Shown here piece by piece: positions 27,564 to 36,179 of a DNA stretch of 64,000 nucleotides (its first letter is position 1; each line of letters opens with the position of its first letter). This DNA comes from Pseudomonas sp. SJZ074 (lineage in GTDB: Bacteria > Pseudomonadota > Gammaproteobacteria > Pseudomonadales > Pseudomonadaceae). The notes beneath the pieces were generated by a model. The model saw nothing but the letters and a program-made list of their open reading frames with translations, ran no database searches and was not told where the DNA came from. Made by a program: the position numbers and the translations under genes. The DNA lies in contig NZ_VIUE01000007.1 of the NCBI RefSeq assembly GCF_007828215.1, positions 62,001 through 126,000 of the forward strand, written 5' to 3'.

Positions 27564-29999
27564 ATGAGCAAGCCCTTGATGTACCTGCTGGCCGGTAACG
27601 GAAGCGCCGCTGATTGGTGGGACGATGCATTGCCGCACTTCGAGCGCTACGAAGTGCTGCCGCTGGAACTGCCCGGCTTCGGCAATCATCCCCAGGCGCC
27701 TTGCGAAGACCTGGCCGCCTACGCCCAAGCTTTGCTGCAGATGACGGTCAAGGGCAGCGCGATCACCTCCGTCGGGGTGAATGCGCTGTTGGTGTTGCAT
27801 GCCTTGCAGCGTCAGCCCGGGCACTTCTGTCGCAGTGTACTGCTGGCGCCGGTCGGGGCGTTTTTGTGGCAGCGCCGCCTACCGGCATTGATGTCGCCCC
27901 TGCCGCTGCGCAAATCCATTCATTGGCTGTTGGCAAACCAACCGACGCTGTTTGCCCGCAAGTTTTCCAACCAGACCTGGACGCCTGCGCAGTACCGGCG
28001 CATGGGTGCCGGGTATGCGCGCTGTCGGGCCTTTGTGCCGCACTGGGATCTGGTGCGCGCGGACACCGCGTTGCCACTGCTGGAGTGGATTACCGATCCG
28101 GTAGAACTGGTCTGGGGCGATCAGGACAATGTTCTGGGCATCGAGCAGGCCGCGGCGTGGTCAGCCATTCTCGCTCGCGCCGATCTGACCATCAGCCTGA
28201 AACCCGGCTGGGGTCATTATCCGTGGATTGACGCGCCGGCCGAGTTCGCCGCGTGGCTGGAGTCGGACGAGCGAGGATTCGTCGCCCATACCAAGGGTGG
28301 GCGCTTGCGCCTGGCGGCGCTGGCCGGGCAAGCGGTGCCTGCGGCGCTGTCGCTCAACGACTGCCATGATCCGCGCCTGCCGGCGTTCCTCGACGATCCA
28401 TCGGACGCTCTTTGGGCGGTGCGTTCCTCCAGTTATGGCGAGGACCAGGCCGATGCGGCGAATGCGGGCCTGAGCACCACGTTCTTGCGTGTAGCGACGC
28501 AGGATGTGCCGGCGCGCGTTGCCGAGCTGAATGCAACGGGGGTCGAGGAAGTGGTGGTGCAGCGATTCATCACGCCGCGGCTGTCCGGGATCGCCTTCGT
28601 CCGTCACCTGGCCGTCGAGCTGGAGTGGGTCGAAGGTCATCTTGAATCATTGGCCGACGGTCAGGCGAGCCCTGAACGCGCGATCATTTCCCGGCTGGGC
28701 GATTCATGGAACAGCGACACGTTCAAACCTTCCCACGGCCTGACCGCCGATCAGCTGTGGCGATTCCTGCAAGGTGTGCTGCGGGTGTTCCACTACGTGC
28801 CCGGTGATGTTGAATGGGCCTGGGACGGCAAACAACTCTGGCTGCTGCAATACCGGCCGATCAGCGATTATGGCTGGCGTCGACACCTGACCGCCGCCAA
28901 TATCGCCGAGATCCTGCCGCCGCGACCCAGTGTCCTGGTGGAGTACGCCCAGCGCCGTGCCGCGGCGAGCATTCCCGCTATCATGGCGCGTTGGGACGCG
29001 CGGATATTGCAGGACAACGAGCCCTTTACCGCGGTGTTTGGCGGTGCTTCGTACATCAACAACGACCTGTTTCTCGCGCGCCTGGCGGACTGGGGCATCA
29101 GTGCCAGCAACTACGCGGGTGAGGTCGGCGGCGCTACACCGCATCTGCCTTGGCGACCGCTTCGCCTGGTCCGTTCGCTGCCGTTGTTCCTGCGCATGCA
29201 GCGCATCGCTCGTGGGCATCTGCCGAGGTTAGAAAAGGGTTTACTGCGCTTCGACCGGGAACTCTGCGAGCTGACCGAACAGGGGGCTGGCGGGCAACAA
29301 TTGGCCGACTGGTTCACCCGTTTCTACGTATTTGTGGTCCAGGGCAACCTGTGCATCGCCACCGCATTGGCCAGCAGCGGTGGCGACTGGCTGGGCCGGC
29401 CCCCGACCGTCTATGACAACCTGGAATCCGCCCCGCATCGGCTGCCATGGGAAACCGACCCGGCTACGCCGCGTCCGGCACCGACCGAATTGCCGCTGCA
29501 GGCGTTCCCTCGATGGCCGTTGGCGGTGCGCCTGGCCCATTCGAGCGGTCTGCCGGGATTGCGCGGCTACTACCTGCAAGTGCGTGAGTGGTATCGCGAC
29601 AACCTGATGCGGATTTTTTTTCGCCTGCATCACGCCATGCCGGCGGCCGAACGGGCCCATTGGTTCGCACCGCATCCGGACGTTCGCAGCCGGGAAGGCA
29701 GCTTCTGGCAGGACGGTCGCGAGGGCACCGAGCAAGCGAGTGGATTCCTGATCTACCCGGGACAGGTGCAAGGCATCCTGGGCGACGACATTCTGCTTGA
29801 AGAAACCCTGGACCCAGGTCGCCATGCACACTATCAAAACGCCCGGGCAGTGATTGCGCGCATGGGCGGACGCTTGTCCCATGGCTCGACCTTGCTGCGC
29901 GAATTGCGCAAGCCCTCGGCGGTACTGCCGCAGGTGGATGCGGCCTGGCTGGGTCGCGAGGTGCTGTATCGGGATGGGGAGTTGACGTTGGTGGAGTAG
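27564..29999 (+). CDS. Fusion of alpha/beta-hydrolase-like domain with PEP-synthase-like phosphotransferase
   Basis: An 811-aa soluble protein. Residues about 1-232 have an alpha/beta-hydrolase fold with Asp188 (VWGDQD) and His218 (GWGHYPW) kept, but the nucleophile-elbow serine is Asn73 (VGVNALL), so esterase chemistry is doubtful. Residues about 275-435 match the pyruvate/PEP-synthase ATP-grasp domain (AVRSSSYGEDQADAANAG, VVVQRFITPRLSGIAF, GDVEWAWDGKQLWLLQYRPI). A helical middle of about 300 aa follows, then the swivelling phospho-histidine domain with His773 (MGGRLSHGSTLLRELRKPSAV). This resembles rifampin-phosphotransferase or PEP-synthase architecture. It probably transfers phosphate from ATP through His773 to an unknown acceptor. 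Last gene of the 25631 operon. Confidence 0.8.
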   Translation: MSKPLMYLLAGNGSAADWWDDALPHFERYEVLPLELPGFGNHPQAPCEDLAAYAQALLQMTVKGSAITSVGVNALLVLHALQRQPGHFCRSVLLAPVGAFLWQRRLPALMSPLPLRKSIHWLLANQPTLFARKFSNQTWTPAQYRRMGAGYARCRAFVPHWDLVRADTALPLLEWITDPVELVWGDQDNVLGIEQAAAWSAILARADLTISLKPGWGHYPWIDAPAEFAAWLESDERGFVAHTKGGRLRLAALAGQAVPAALSLNDCHDPRLPAFLDDPSDALWAVRSSSYGEDQADAANAGLSTTFLRVATQDVPARVAELNATGVEEVVVQRFITPRLSGIAFVRHLAVELEWVEGHLESLADGQASPERAIISRLGDSWNSDTFKPSHGLTADQLWRFLQGVLRVFHYVPGDVEWAWDGKQLWLLQYRPISDYGWRRHLTAANIAEILPPRPSVLVEYAQRRAAASIPAIMARWDARILQDNEPFTAVFGGASYINNDLFLARLADWGISASNYAGEVGGATPHLPWRPLRLVRSLPLFLRMQRIARGHLPRLEKGLLRFDRELCELTEQGAGGQQLADWFTRFYVFVVQGNLCIATALASSGGDWLGRPPTVYDNLESAPHRLPWETDPATPRPAPTELPLQAFPRWPLAVRLAHSSGLPGLRGYYLQVREWYRDNLMRIFFRLHHAMPAAERAHWFAPHPDVRSREGSFWQDGREGTEQASGFLIYPGQVQGILGDDILLEETLDPGRHAHYQNARAVIARMGGRLSHGSTLLRELRKPSAVLPQVDAAWLGREVLYRDGELTLVE

Positions 30000-30182
30000 G
30001 GCGCGGCTGGGGTGGTCGCCAGCAGCGAGGGAGACCTGAGTCGGGCGAATTCTGACGTCAACCGTTGCCTAACCCCTCTCCTAACCTTTTTGAAATAAGA
30101 GATTTCCCAAACCTGAACGCATCTCCCTTGACGCTCCCCACCGCTGTCGTAGACTCCGACCATCCGTCAGGGAGTAGCGGTC

Positions 30183-30962
30183 ATGCAGCGTTTTTGCAGT
30201 TGGTTTGTGGGATTGGCCTTTATAACGTGTGCGGTCCAGGCGCAGACGTCTGTCGCGAACGATCCGTTGTTCGAGAGCAACGTGACGGCCGGGGCGCCGG
30301 GTGGCAACGAGGCGCGAGGGGTGCTGCGGGCGCGGGATCAGGCCGTGCTGGCCAGTGAGTTGGCCGGACGTATCGTCGAATTGCCGTTCAGTGAGGGCGA
30401 GTCGTTCAAGAAGGGCGATACCCTCGCGCGTTTCGATTGCTCGGCCTATCAGGCCCAGCTCAACGCCGCCCAGGCGGCGAGTCGGGGCGCCAATGAGGAG
30501 TTGGCGCATAACCGGCAGCTGGAGGCATTGAAATCCGTCGGGCGTTTCGAGGTCTCACGGGCCGAGGCCCGGCTCAGCGAGGCCCAGGCGCAATCCCAGG
30601 TGTATCAGGTCCAGGTCAAGCGCTGCAGTGTGATTGCACCGTTCGATGGGCAGGTGGTGGCGCGCAAGGTCCAGCGTTATGAGAGCGTGGCGGCCGGCGC
30701 GCCGTTGCTGGACGTGGTCGACAACCGCACCCTGGAGATCCATCTGCTGGTGCCGTCGCGCTGGATGGACAGGCTCAAGCCCGGCCAATCCTTCACATTC
30801 ATTCCCGACGAAACCGGCCGGCCGCTGCAAGCGACGGTCAAGCGCCTCGGCGCGCGTATCGATGAGGGCAGCCAGACGTTGCTGCTGGTGGCGAGCCTGC
30901 CTGATGCCAGTGGCTTGCTGTCCGGCATGAGCGGCACGGCGCGTTTCGCGGAGTCCAAGTGA
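30183..30962 (+). CDS. Periplasmic HlyD/RND-type adaptor, first gene of the export cluster
   Basis: A 259-aa adaptor with a Sec signal peptide (MQRFCSWFVGLAFITCAVQA). A lipoyl-like half (LASELAGRIVELPFSEGESFKKGDTLARFDCS) and its return half (CSVIAPFDGQVVARKVQRYESVAAGAPLLDVVD) flank a short coiled coil of about 70 aa, and a beta-barrel end follows. It is short for a drug-efflux adaptor (usually 350-400 aa) and has no RND pump partner. It overlaps the second adaptor by 4 bp (GTGA), so the two are coupled. It probably bridges an inner-membrane M50/lipoyl protein and the TolC-like lipoprotein of the same cluster. Confidence 0.85.
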   Translation: MQRFCSWFVGLAFITCAVQAQTSVANDPLFESNVTAGAPGGNEARGVLRARDQAVLASELAGRIVELPFSEGESFKKGDTLARFDCSAYQAQLNAAQAASRGANEELAHNRQLEALKSVGRFEVSRAEARLSEAQAQSQVYQVQVKRCSVIAPFDGQVVARKVQRYESVAAGAPLLDVVDNRTLEIHLLVPSRWMDRLKPGQSFTFIPDETGRPLQATVKRLGARIDEGSQTLLLVASLPDASGLLSGMSGTARFAESK

Positions 30963-32278
30963 ACGCGCCGGTCATGGGTAACGCCGAGCAGGTATTTGCC
31001 CGCTTCCTCGATCTGGAGCGTCAGACGCGGGCCGCGCGTAACCCGACGCAACTGAGCTACAGCCTGGTCAACGATGGCCAGGCCCTGTTCGGGTTTCGCC
31101 ACGCCGCGCTGTTGATTGCCGGCAAAGTGCAGGCAGTGACCGGCATCAGTGCCGTGGAACCGAATGCGCCTTTCGTGGCGTTTGTCGAGCAGGCGGTAGC
31201 GCAATTGTTCAAGCAAGGCCTGCTGAACCAGGCTCGGGTGATTGCTGCCGGTGGTGTCAGCGAGGCCGTTCAGGCGGACTGGCAAAGCCTGTCGGCCGGG
31301 CAGGTATTCTGGCTGCCGTTGATCGATCACAAGGGTCTGGTCTTCGGCGGTCTGTGGTTGGCCCGTGACCTGCCCTGGACGCCGGCCGAGCAAGTACTGC
31401 TGTCGCAATTGGGCGATACCTACAGCCATGCGTGGCTGGCGTTGCAACCGCGCAAGCCGTGGCGCCTGCGCTGGACGCGCAAGCGCCAGGTCGCGCTGGT
31501 GGCGGTGCTGTTACTGGGCTTGCTGGTCCCGGTGCGCCAGTCGGTGCTGGCCCCGGCCGAAGTGGTGCCGCTGGGTGGCCAGGTGGTGGCGGCGCCGCTG
31601 GACGGCGTGATCGCCGAATTCATGGTCAAGCCCAACCAGGCCGTCAAGAACGGCGACCTGTTGCTGCGCTTCGAAAGCACCAGCCTCAAGGCCCAGGCCG
31701 ATGTGGCCGAACGCGCATTGGACGTGGCCGAGGCGGAGCTCAAGGCCAACTCCCAGCGCTCGTTTGCCGATGCCGAATCGAGCTCAAAGATCGACCTCCT
31801 GGCCGCTCGCGTCGAGCAGAAACGCGCCGAGCGCAACTATGCCCTGGAGTTGCTCAAACGCAGTGAGGTGCGTGCCGAACGGGATGGCATTGCGGTGTTT
31901 GCCGATGTCGAGCGCTGGCTCGGCAAGCCGGTGCAGACCGGCGAGCGGTTGATGGAAATCGCCGACCCCAGCCAGGCTGAGCTGCGTATCGAATTGGCGG
32001 TCGGCGACGCGATAACCCTGGCTCCCGGTGCGCAAGTCGCGTTGTTCCTCGACAGCGATCCGTTGCAGCGGCATGTGGCCTGGCTCGAGCGTTCGGCCTA
32101 CGAGGCGCAACCCACTGCCGCCGGACAGCTGGCCTATCGGTTGGATGCGCGTTTCGATGCCGCGGCACCGCGCATCGGCCTGCGTGGCACGGCAAAAATA
32201 TTCGGCGATCGTGCGCCGTTGGCGCTGTACCTGTTGCGTCGACCATTGGCTGGGCTGCGCCAGAGCGTAGGTCTGTAG
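30959..32278 (+). CDS. HlyD-type adaptor with GAF-like cytoplasmic domain
   Basis: A 439-aa inner-membrane protein. Residues about 10-165 look like a GAF-type sensory domain (FGFRHAALLIAG...QVFWLPLIDHKGLVFGGLWLAR...EQVLLSQLGDTYSHAW). One TM helix (VALVAVLLLGLLVPV, about 178-195) follows, then lipoyl halves (APLDGVIAEFMVKPNQAVKNGDLLLRFE; ERDGIAVFADVERWLGKPVQTGERLMEIAD) around a coiled coil. A GAF-like module on an adaptor is unusual and could let export respond to a cytoplasmic ligand. The GTG start overlaps the previous stop; the next gene starts 2 bp after its stop. Confidence 0.82.
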   Translation: MNAPVMGNAEQVFARFLDLERQTRAARNPTQLSYSLVNDGQALFGFRHAALLIAGKVQAVTGISAVEPNAPFVAFVEQAVAQLFKQGLLNQARVIAAGGVSEAVQADWQSLSAGQVFWLPLIDHKGLVFGGLWLARDLPWTPAEQVLLSQLGDTYSHAWLALQPRKPWRLRWTRKRQVALVAVLLLGLLVPVRQSVLAPAEVVPLGGQVVAAPLDGVIAEFMVKPNQAVKNGDLLLRFESTSLKAQADVAERALDVAEAELKANSQRSFADAESSSKIDLLAARVEQKRAERNYALELLKRSEVRAERDGIAVFADVERWLGKPVQTGERLMEIADPSQAELRIELAVGDAITLAPGAQVALFLDSDPLQRHVAWLERSAYEAQPTAAGQLAYRLDARFDAAAPRIGLRGTAKIFGDRAPLALYLLRRPLAGLRQSVGL

Positions 32279-32279
32279 C

Positions 32280-34376
32280 GTGGACCTGCCGAGCCTGCGG
32301 CCGGATCTGCAGCTGTCTCCGGCGGCAGCGGACCCTGATGGTTCGCCTCAATGGACGCTGGCCGATCCGGTACGCGGGCGCTATTTCAAGCTGGGTGCGG
32401 CGGCGATGCGCATGCTGCGGCATTGGTCCCTGGGCGACCCGGAGCGGGTGCTGCAAGCTGCGAACCGTGAGCCGGGCCTGCCCCTCAACGGCGAGTCGCT
32501 GGAGCAGTTGCTGGGCTTTCTACGCGGTCACGATCTGATCAGCGCAATGGATCCGCAACAGCGTGACAGCTATCAGTTCAAGACGGCCGCCCGGCGCCAG
32601 AGCCTGTGGCAAATCCTGCTGCATCAATACCTGTTTTTCCGGATTCCACTGTGGCGTCCAGACGCTTTCCTCAACCGCGCCTGGCCCTGGCTGGCACGGT
32701 TCGGGCCCAAGATCCTGCGCTATGGACTGCCGCTGACCCTGGGTGCCGGGATTTTCCTGGTGTCACGGGATTGGCAGCGGTTCCTGGCGACTTTTCCACA
32801 CCTGTTCAGCCTGGGCGGTGCGCTTGCGTTCGGGGTGGCATTGTTTTTCGCCAAGCTGTGCCATGAGTTCGGCCATGCCTTCATGGCCAAGCGCGCCGGT
32901 TGCCGGGTGCAAAGCATGGGGGTGGCGTTCATGGTGCTGCTGCCGATGTTCTATACCGATGTCAGCGACGCCTGGCGGATCAATGATCGTCGGGCTCGAT
33001 TGCTGATTGGCGCCGGTGGCGTGCTGGCGGAGCTGCTGCTGGCATGCATCGCGCTGCTGGCCTGGTCGTTGTTGCCCGATGGGCCGGCCCGCACCGCCGC
33101 GTTCATGCTGGCCAGCGCCACCTGGATCACCACGCTGATCATCAACCTGAATCCCTTCATGCGCTTTGACGGGTACTTCCTGCTCAGCGATTTCTGGGCG
33201 GTGGATAACCTTCAAGGCCGGGCATTCGCCTTGTGTCGCTGGCGCTTGCGCGAAGCCTTGTTCGGTTACGGCGCGGTGGCACCGGAACCCTGGTCGCCGA
33301 AGATGCGCCGTCGCTTGCTCATATGGGGATATGGGTCGTGGTTGTGGCGAGCGGTGTTGTTCTTTGGCATTGCCCTGGCGGTCTATCACCTGTTCTTCAA
33401 AGTGTTGGGCATTTTCCTGATGATGGTGGAATTGGTCTGGTTCATTTTCATGCCTATCGTGAATGAGTGGCGACAATGGTGGCAGCGTCGCGAGCAAGCC
33501 CATGGGCCGCGGGTGTTGCTGACCGGATTGGTCTTGCTGGCACTGATCCTGGCCTTGCTTTTGCCCTGGCGCAGCGCCGTGGAAGTGCCGGCGATGCTGG
33601 AGGCCGGTCGTGCCAGTGCCTTGTATGCACCGGTGGCGGCCCGGGTCAAACAGGTGAATGTGCACGATGGGCAGGTGGTGGCCCAGGGCGATGTGTTGAT
33701 TGAATTGGAGTCGCCGGACATGGCGTCACGCCTGAGCATCGTGCGTCGGGAAATCGAGATCCAGCAATTGCAGATGCGTCGCCGGGCCGGCCGCAGCGAA
33801 ACCGCTGCCGACGCAGGTATTGTCGAGCAACAACTGGCCGAAGCCGTTGCCGAGTATCGTGGCCTGGTCGCCCAACGTGAACGACTGTTGCTGCGAGCGC
33901 CCCATGCCGGCCAGGTGCGTGACCTGCTGCCACAATTGGCGGTAGGCCGCTGGTTGTCACCCACGCAACCGCTGGTGCGGGTGGTGCAGGCCGACTCCCG
34001 CCTGCGTGGTTACCTCACCGAGGCCGAGCTTTGGCGGGTCGGGCCTGGCGCCACGGGACGATTCATTGCCGATGATCCGATGCACCCTTCGATTGCCGTG
34101 CAACTGAATGAAATCGACACCAATGGCACCGCCTGGGTCGAGCAGCAGGCGTTGACATCCGATCATCATGGGCCGATTGCCGTTCGCCGTGATTCGCAAC
34201 AGCGGGCCGAGCCGGTGCAGGCGCAATACGGTGTACGCCTGAGCGCCGTCGATGACGAAGCTGCTCCGTCGCAACCGCTGCGGGGAGTCGTGGTGCTGCA
34301 GGGGCAGGGCGAATCGATACTGGGAGCGGCCTGGCGTCGGTTGGCGGCGTTGGGTGTAAGGGAAAGCGGATTCTAA
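32280..34376 (+). CDS. M50 site-2-type metalloprotease fused to lipoyl/HlyD region
   Basis: A 698-aa polytopic membrane protein. The N-terminal 100 residues resemble a PqqD-like winged domain (WTLADPVRGRYFKLGAAAMRML). Residues about 145-450 form an M50 intramembrane protease with zinc motif HEFGH (195-199) and the partner motif NPFMRFDGYF (Asn291, Asp297). Residues about 415-440 are a TM helix and about 445-640 a HlyD/lipoyl region with coiled coil (ALYAPVAARVKQVNVHDGQVVAQGDVLIELES; LLRAPHAGQVRDLLPQLAVG). The architecture matches putative peptide zinc metalloprotease proteins found near exporters. It may process or conduct a substrate together with the two adaptors. GTG start at 32280. Confidence 0.85.
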   Translation: MDLPSLRPDLQLSPAAADPDGSPQWTLADPVRGRYFKLGAAAMRMLRHWSLGDPERVLQAANREPGLPLNGESLEQLLGFLRGHDLISAMDPQQRDSYQFKTAARRQSLWQILLHQYLFFRIPLWRPDAFLNRAWPWLARFGPKILRYGLPLTLGAGIFLVSRDWQRFLATFPHLFSLGGALAFGVALFFAKLCHEFGHAFMAKRAGCRVQSMGVAFMVLLPMFYTDVSDAWRINDRRARLLIGAGGVLAELLLACIALLAWSLLPDGPARTAAFMLASATWITTLIINLNPFMRFDGYFLLSDFWAVDNLQGRAFALCRWRLREALFGYGAVAPEPWSPKMRRRLLIWGYGSWLWRAVLFFGIALAVYHLFFKVLGIFLMMVELVWFIFMPIVNEWRQWWQRREQAHGPRVLLTGLVLLALILALLLPWRSAVEVPAMLEAGRASALYAPVAARVKQVNVHDGQVVAQGDVLIELESPDMASRLSIVRREIEIQQLQMRRRAGRSETAADAGIVEQQLAEAVAEYRGLVAQRERLLLRAPHAGQVRDLLPQLAVGRWLSPTQPLVRVVQADSRLRGYLTEAELWRVGPGATGRFIADDPMHPSIAVQLNEIDTNGTAWVEQQALTSDHHGPIAVRRDSQQRAEPVQAQYGVRLSAVDDEAAPSQPLRGVVVLQGQGESILGAAWRRLAALGVRESGF

Positions 34377-34385
34377 GGAGCATAC

Positions 34386-34877
34386 ATGGAGTCAGTAGCG
34401 GCAGAGGGACTGGTGGTGCGGCCGTCGCGGGTCAGCGATGGTCCGTTCTTGCAGAGTCTTTATCAGGCGGCGCGACCGGACCTGCAATGGATCGATGGCG
34501 AGCACGAGCAGGTGCAGCAGGTGATCGCGCAGCAGTTTCAGGTGCAGGAGCAGGGGCTGGGGGACAACTTTCCCAATGCCATGCATTACGTCGTGGAAAA
34601 ACTCGGCACCGCTATCGGCGCGTTAAGCACCGATTTCGGTGCCAATGAAATTCGTGTGCTGTACCTGGCTTTCATTCCCCAGGCCCGCGGACAGGGTTAT
34701 GGCCGGACGGTGTTGCAAGGCGTGCAGAAAGCCGCGCAACAGATCCGCTGCCCGGTGGCGACCGTGGTCTGGACCAGCAATCCTCACGCACGGCGGCATT
34801 ACCTGGCGCTGGGCTTCGAAGTCGAGGAACGTAACCCGGCGGCGGAACGGTTGGTCTGGTATCCGAAAGGCAACTGA
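34386..34877 (+). CDS. GNAT-family N-acetyltransferase
   Basis: A 163-aa acetyl-CoA-dependent acyltransferase. The GNAT motif A is clear (LYLAFIPQARGQGYGRTVLQGVQ), as is motif B (VVWTSNPHARRHYLALGFEVEERNPAAERLVWYPK). AAGGAG lies 5 nt before the ATG. It follows the M50 gene by 9 bp and closes the adaptor-M50 operon, so its acceptor may be a component or cargo of that system; no acceptor can be read from sequence. The REP hairpin beyond it is a likely transcript end. Confidence 0.85.
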   Translation: MESVAAEGLVVRPSRVSDGPFLQSLYQAARPDLQWIDGEHEQVQQVIAQQFQVQEQGLGDNFPNAMHYVVEKLGTAIGALSTDFGANEIRVLYLAFIPQARGQGYGRTVLQGVQKAAQQIRCPVATVVWTSNPHARRHYLALGFEVEERNPAAERLVWYPKGN

Positions 34878-34912
34878 CAGCTCAACATTCCTTAATGTGT
34901 GTGGGATGTTTC

Positions 34913-34971
34913 TGTGGGAGCAAAGCTTGCTCGCGATAGCGGCAGTCACGAGCAAGCTTTGCTCCCACAGG
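34913..34971. repeat. REP inverted pair between convergent genes
   Basis: 22-bp arms (34913-34934 and 34950-34971; core GTGGGAGCAAAGCTTGCTCG) are perfect complements around a 15-nt loop. It separates the convergent GNAT and tail-collar genes and may end both transcripts. Confidence 0.8.
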
Positions 34972-34994
34972 GCCGCTGCCCTGCGATTGGAAAA

Positions 34995-35582
34995 TCAGTT
35001 ACGGGATGGGAACAGACCGTTCAAGGCGATGCTGAAGTTGATGACCAGGAATGGGTTCATGATTGCCATCGGCAGTCCATTGCCCGTAGGAGCCACCGTG
35101 CCGCTGACCGTGGTGGTCACGCCTTTGAGCGGTACTGGCGACGCACCTAGCTGGTCGGAATAGATATTCGCCGCTCCCGGTCCGGTACCTGAAGTGCCGA
35201 TGAAGGAGTTGGTGGCCGTTGGCGCGTTCAGTGGATTACTGGCCGGGTTCGCCAGTTGCAAGGTGGTTGCGGCGGTTATGCCCGTCAGGGTGTGGGTGTG
35301 GTTGGGCAGGTTGTTCAGTGTTGCCGTCACGTTTTCAGTGCCGGAAGTCTCGCCGATCACACGCGGGGACAGGCCCAGGCCGTTGCCCTGGCCCAAGGGC
35401 AGTCGGCTTTGCAGGTTGGGCAGCATGAAGTTGGTCTGGCCATTGCCTCCGTAGTAGGTGCCGATCAGTGAGAACAGTGCCTGGTACTGCGAGATGCCGA
35501 GCGTCTGCCCACTACACAACGCCCAGCCGCTGGGTGCGAAATTAAAGGCAAACGACTGGATAGTGCCCATGAATACTTCCAT
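34995..35582 (-). CDS. Tail-collar (microcystin-dependent MdpB-type) protein, copy 1
   Basis: A 195-aa protein with the phage tail-collar fold (about 6-60: GTIQSFAFNFAPSGWALCSGQTLGISQYQALFSLIG), then PNLQSRLPLGQGNGLG, the PNHTHTLTG motif and the conserved end MAIMNPFLVINFSIALNGLFPSRN. Bacterial proteins of this kind are often called microcystin-dependent proteins; their function is poorly known. There is no signal peptide. No phage structural gene is nearby, so it is not prophage debris. It is paralogous to 36180-36767, and both stand either side of a DUF6916 gene. Confidence 0.85.
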   Translation of the reverse strand: MEVFMGTIQSFAFNFAPSGWALCSGQTLGISQYQALFSLIGTYYGGNGQTNFMLPNLQSRLPLGQGNGLGLSPRVIGETSGTENVTATLNNLPNHTHTLTGITAATTLQLANPASNPLNAPTATNSFIGTSGTGPGAANIYSDQLGASPVPLKGVTTTVSGTVAPTGNGLPMAIMNPFLVINFSIALNGLFPSRN

Positions 35583-35732
35583 AGATTCCTCGTCCTTCAG
35601 GTTATCGTTCTGGTGTTGCCAAGGAAGAAGATTGCGTTCAGCCCGACTCCTTTATTCCCTGGCCTGATCACGCACGGCTGAGCGTAGACGTGGTTGCCAT
35701 GCTCTGCCGAGTGAAGCTTCATTGCAGATCCC

Positions 35733-35821
35733 GTGGGGAGCGGGCTTGCTCGCGAAAGCGGTGTATCAGTCGACTTCACTGCTGCCTGACACGACGCCTC
35801 GCGAGCAGGCTCGCTCCCACA
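35733..35821. repeat. REP inverted pair (REPIN)
   Basis: Left copy at about 35733-35759 (GTGGGGAGCGGGCTTGCTCG core) and right copy at about 35798-35821 (CTCGCGAGCAGGCTCGCTCC core). It separates DUF6916 from the first tail-collar gene. Confidence 0.75.
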
Positions 35822-36133
35822 TCAGTTGAACGCGATATAGAAATACCCCACAGCCGGGTCTCGTCCCATGGGCGGTACCCGCGACACGAACACCCCTTCG
35901 AGCCTGCCCAGTTCGGGCACTTCCAATGAGCACAAACCGTCTACGAAATCGGTGGCCTGCAAACTGTTGAATTCGATGCTGAAAGGCATGCGCTCTGTAT
36001 TGGGCATTTTCGCCCGAGGCGCATGCTCGAGGGTTTCGATCCGTACGGGCAGACAACTGCCGTCAGGCAGGGTCAGGTGACTGGTCTGACCCAGCAGTGG
36101 TTGGAAATGGTGGCTATGGACGGCTTGCAACAT
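35822..36133 (-). CDS. DUF6916 family protein
   Basis: A 103-aa protein. LQAVHSHHFQPLLGQTSHLTLPDGS, RMPFSIEFNS and the end PAVGYFYIAFN match the DUF6916 pattern as I remember it (HF-LLG-F, PFSLxFxG, YexxFN). The ATG at 36133 is chosen because GGAG precedes it by 7 nt and the family starts there; the open frame extends 27 codons further. Proteins of this type are often encoded beside tail-collar proteins, as here. Function is unknown; it may assemble with them. Confidence 0.75.
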   Translation of the reverse strand: MLQAVHSHHFQPLLGQTSHLTLPDGSCLPVRIETLEHAPRAKMPNTERMPFSIEFNSLQATDFVDGLCSLEVPELGRLEGVFVSRVPPMGRDPAVGYFYIAFN

Positions 36134-36179
36134 ATCGATACTCCAACAGGCCAGAGGGCCATGGTCCTCCGGCGGATCA

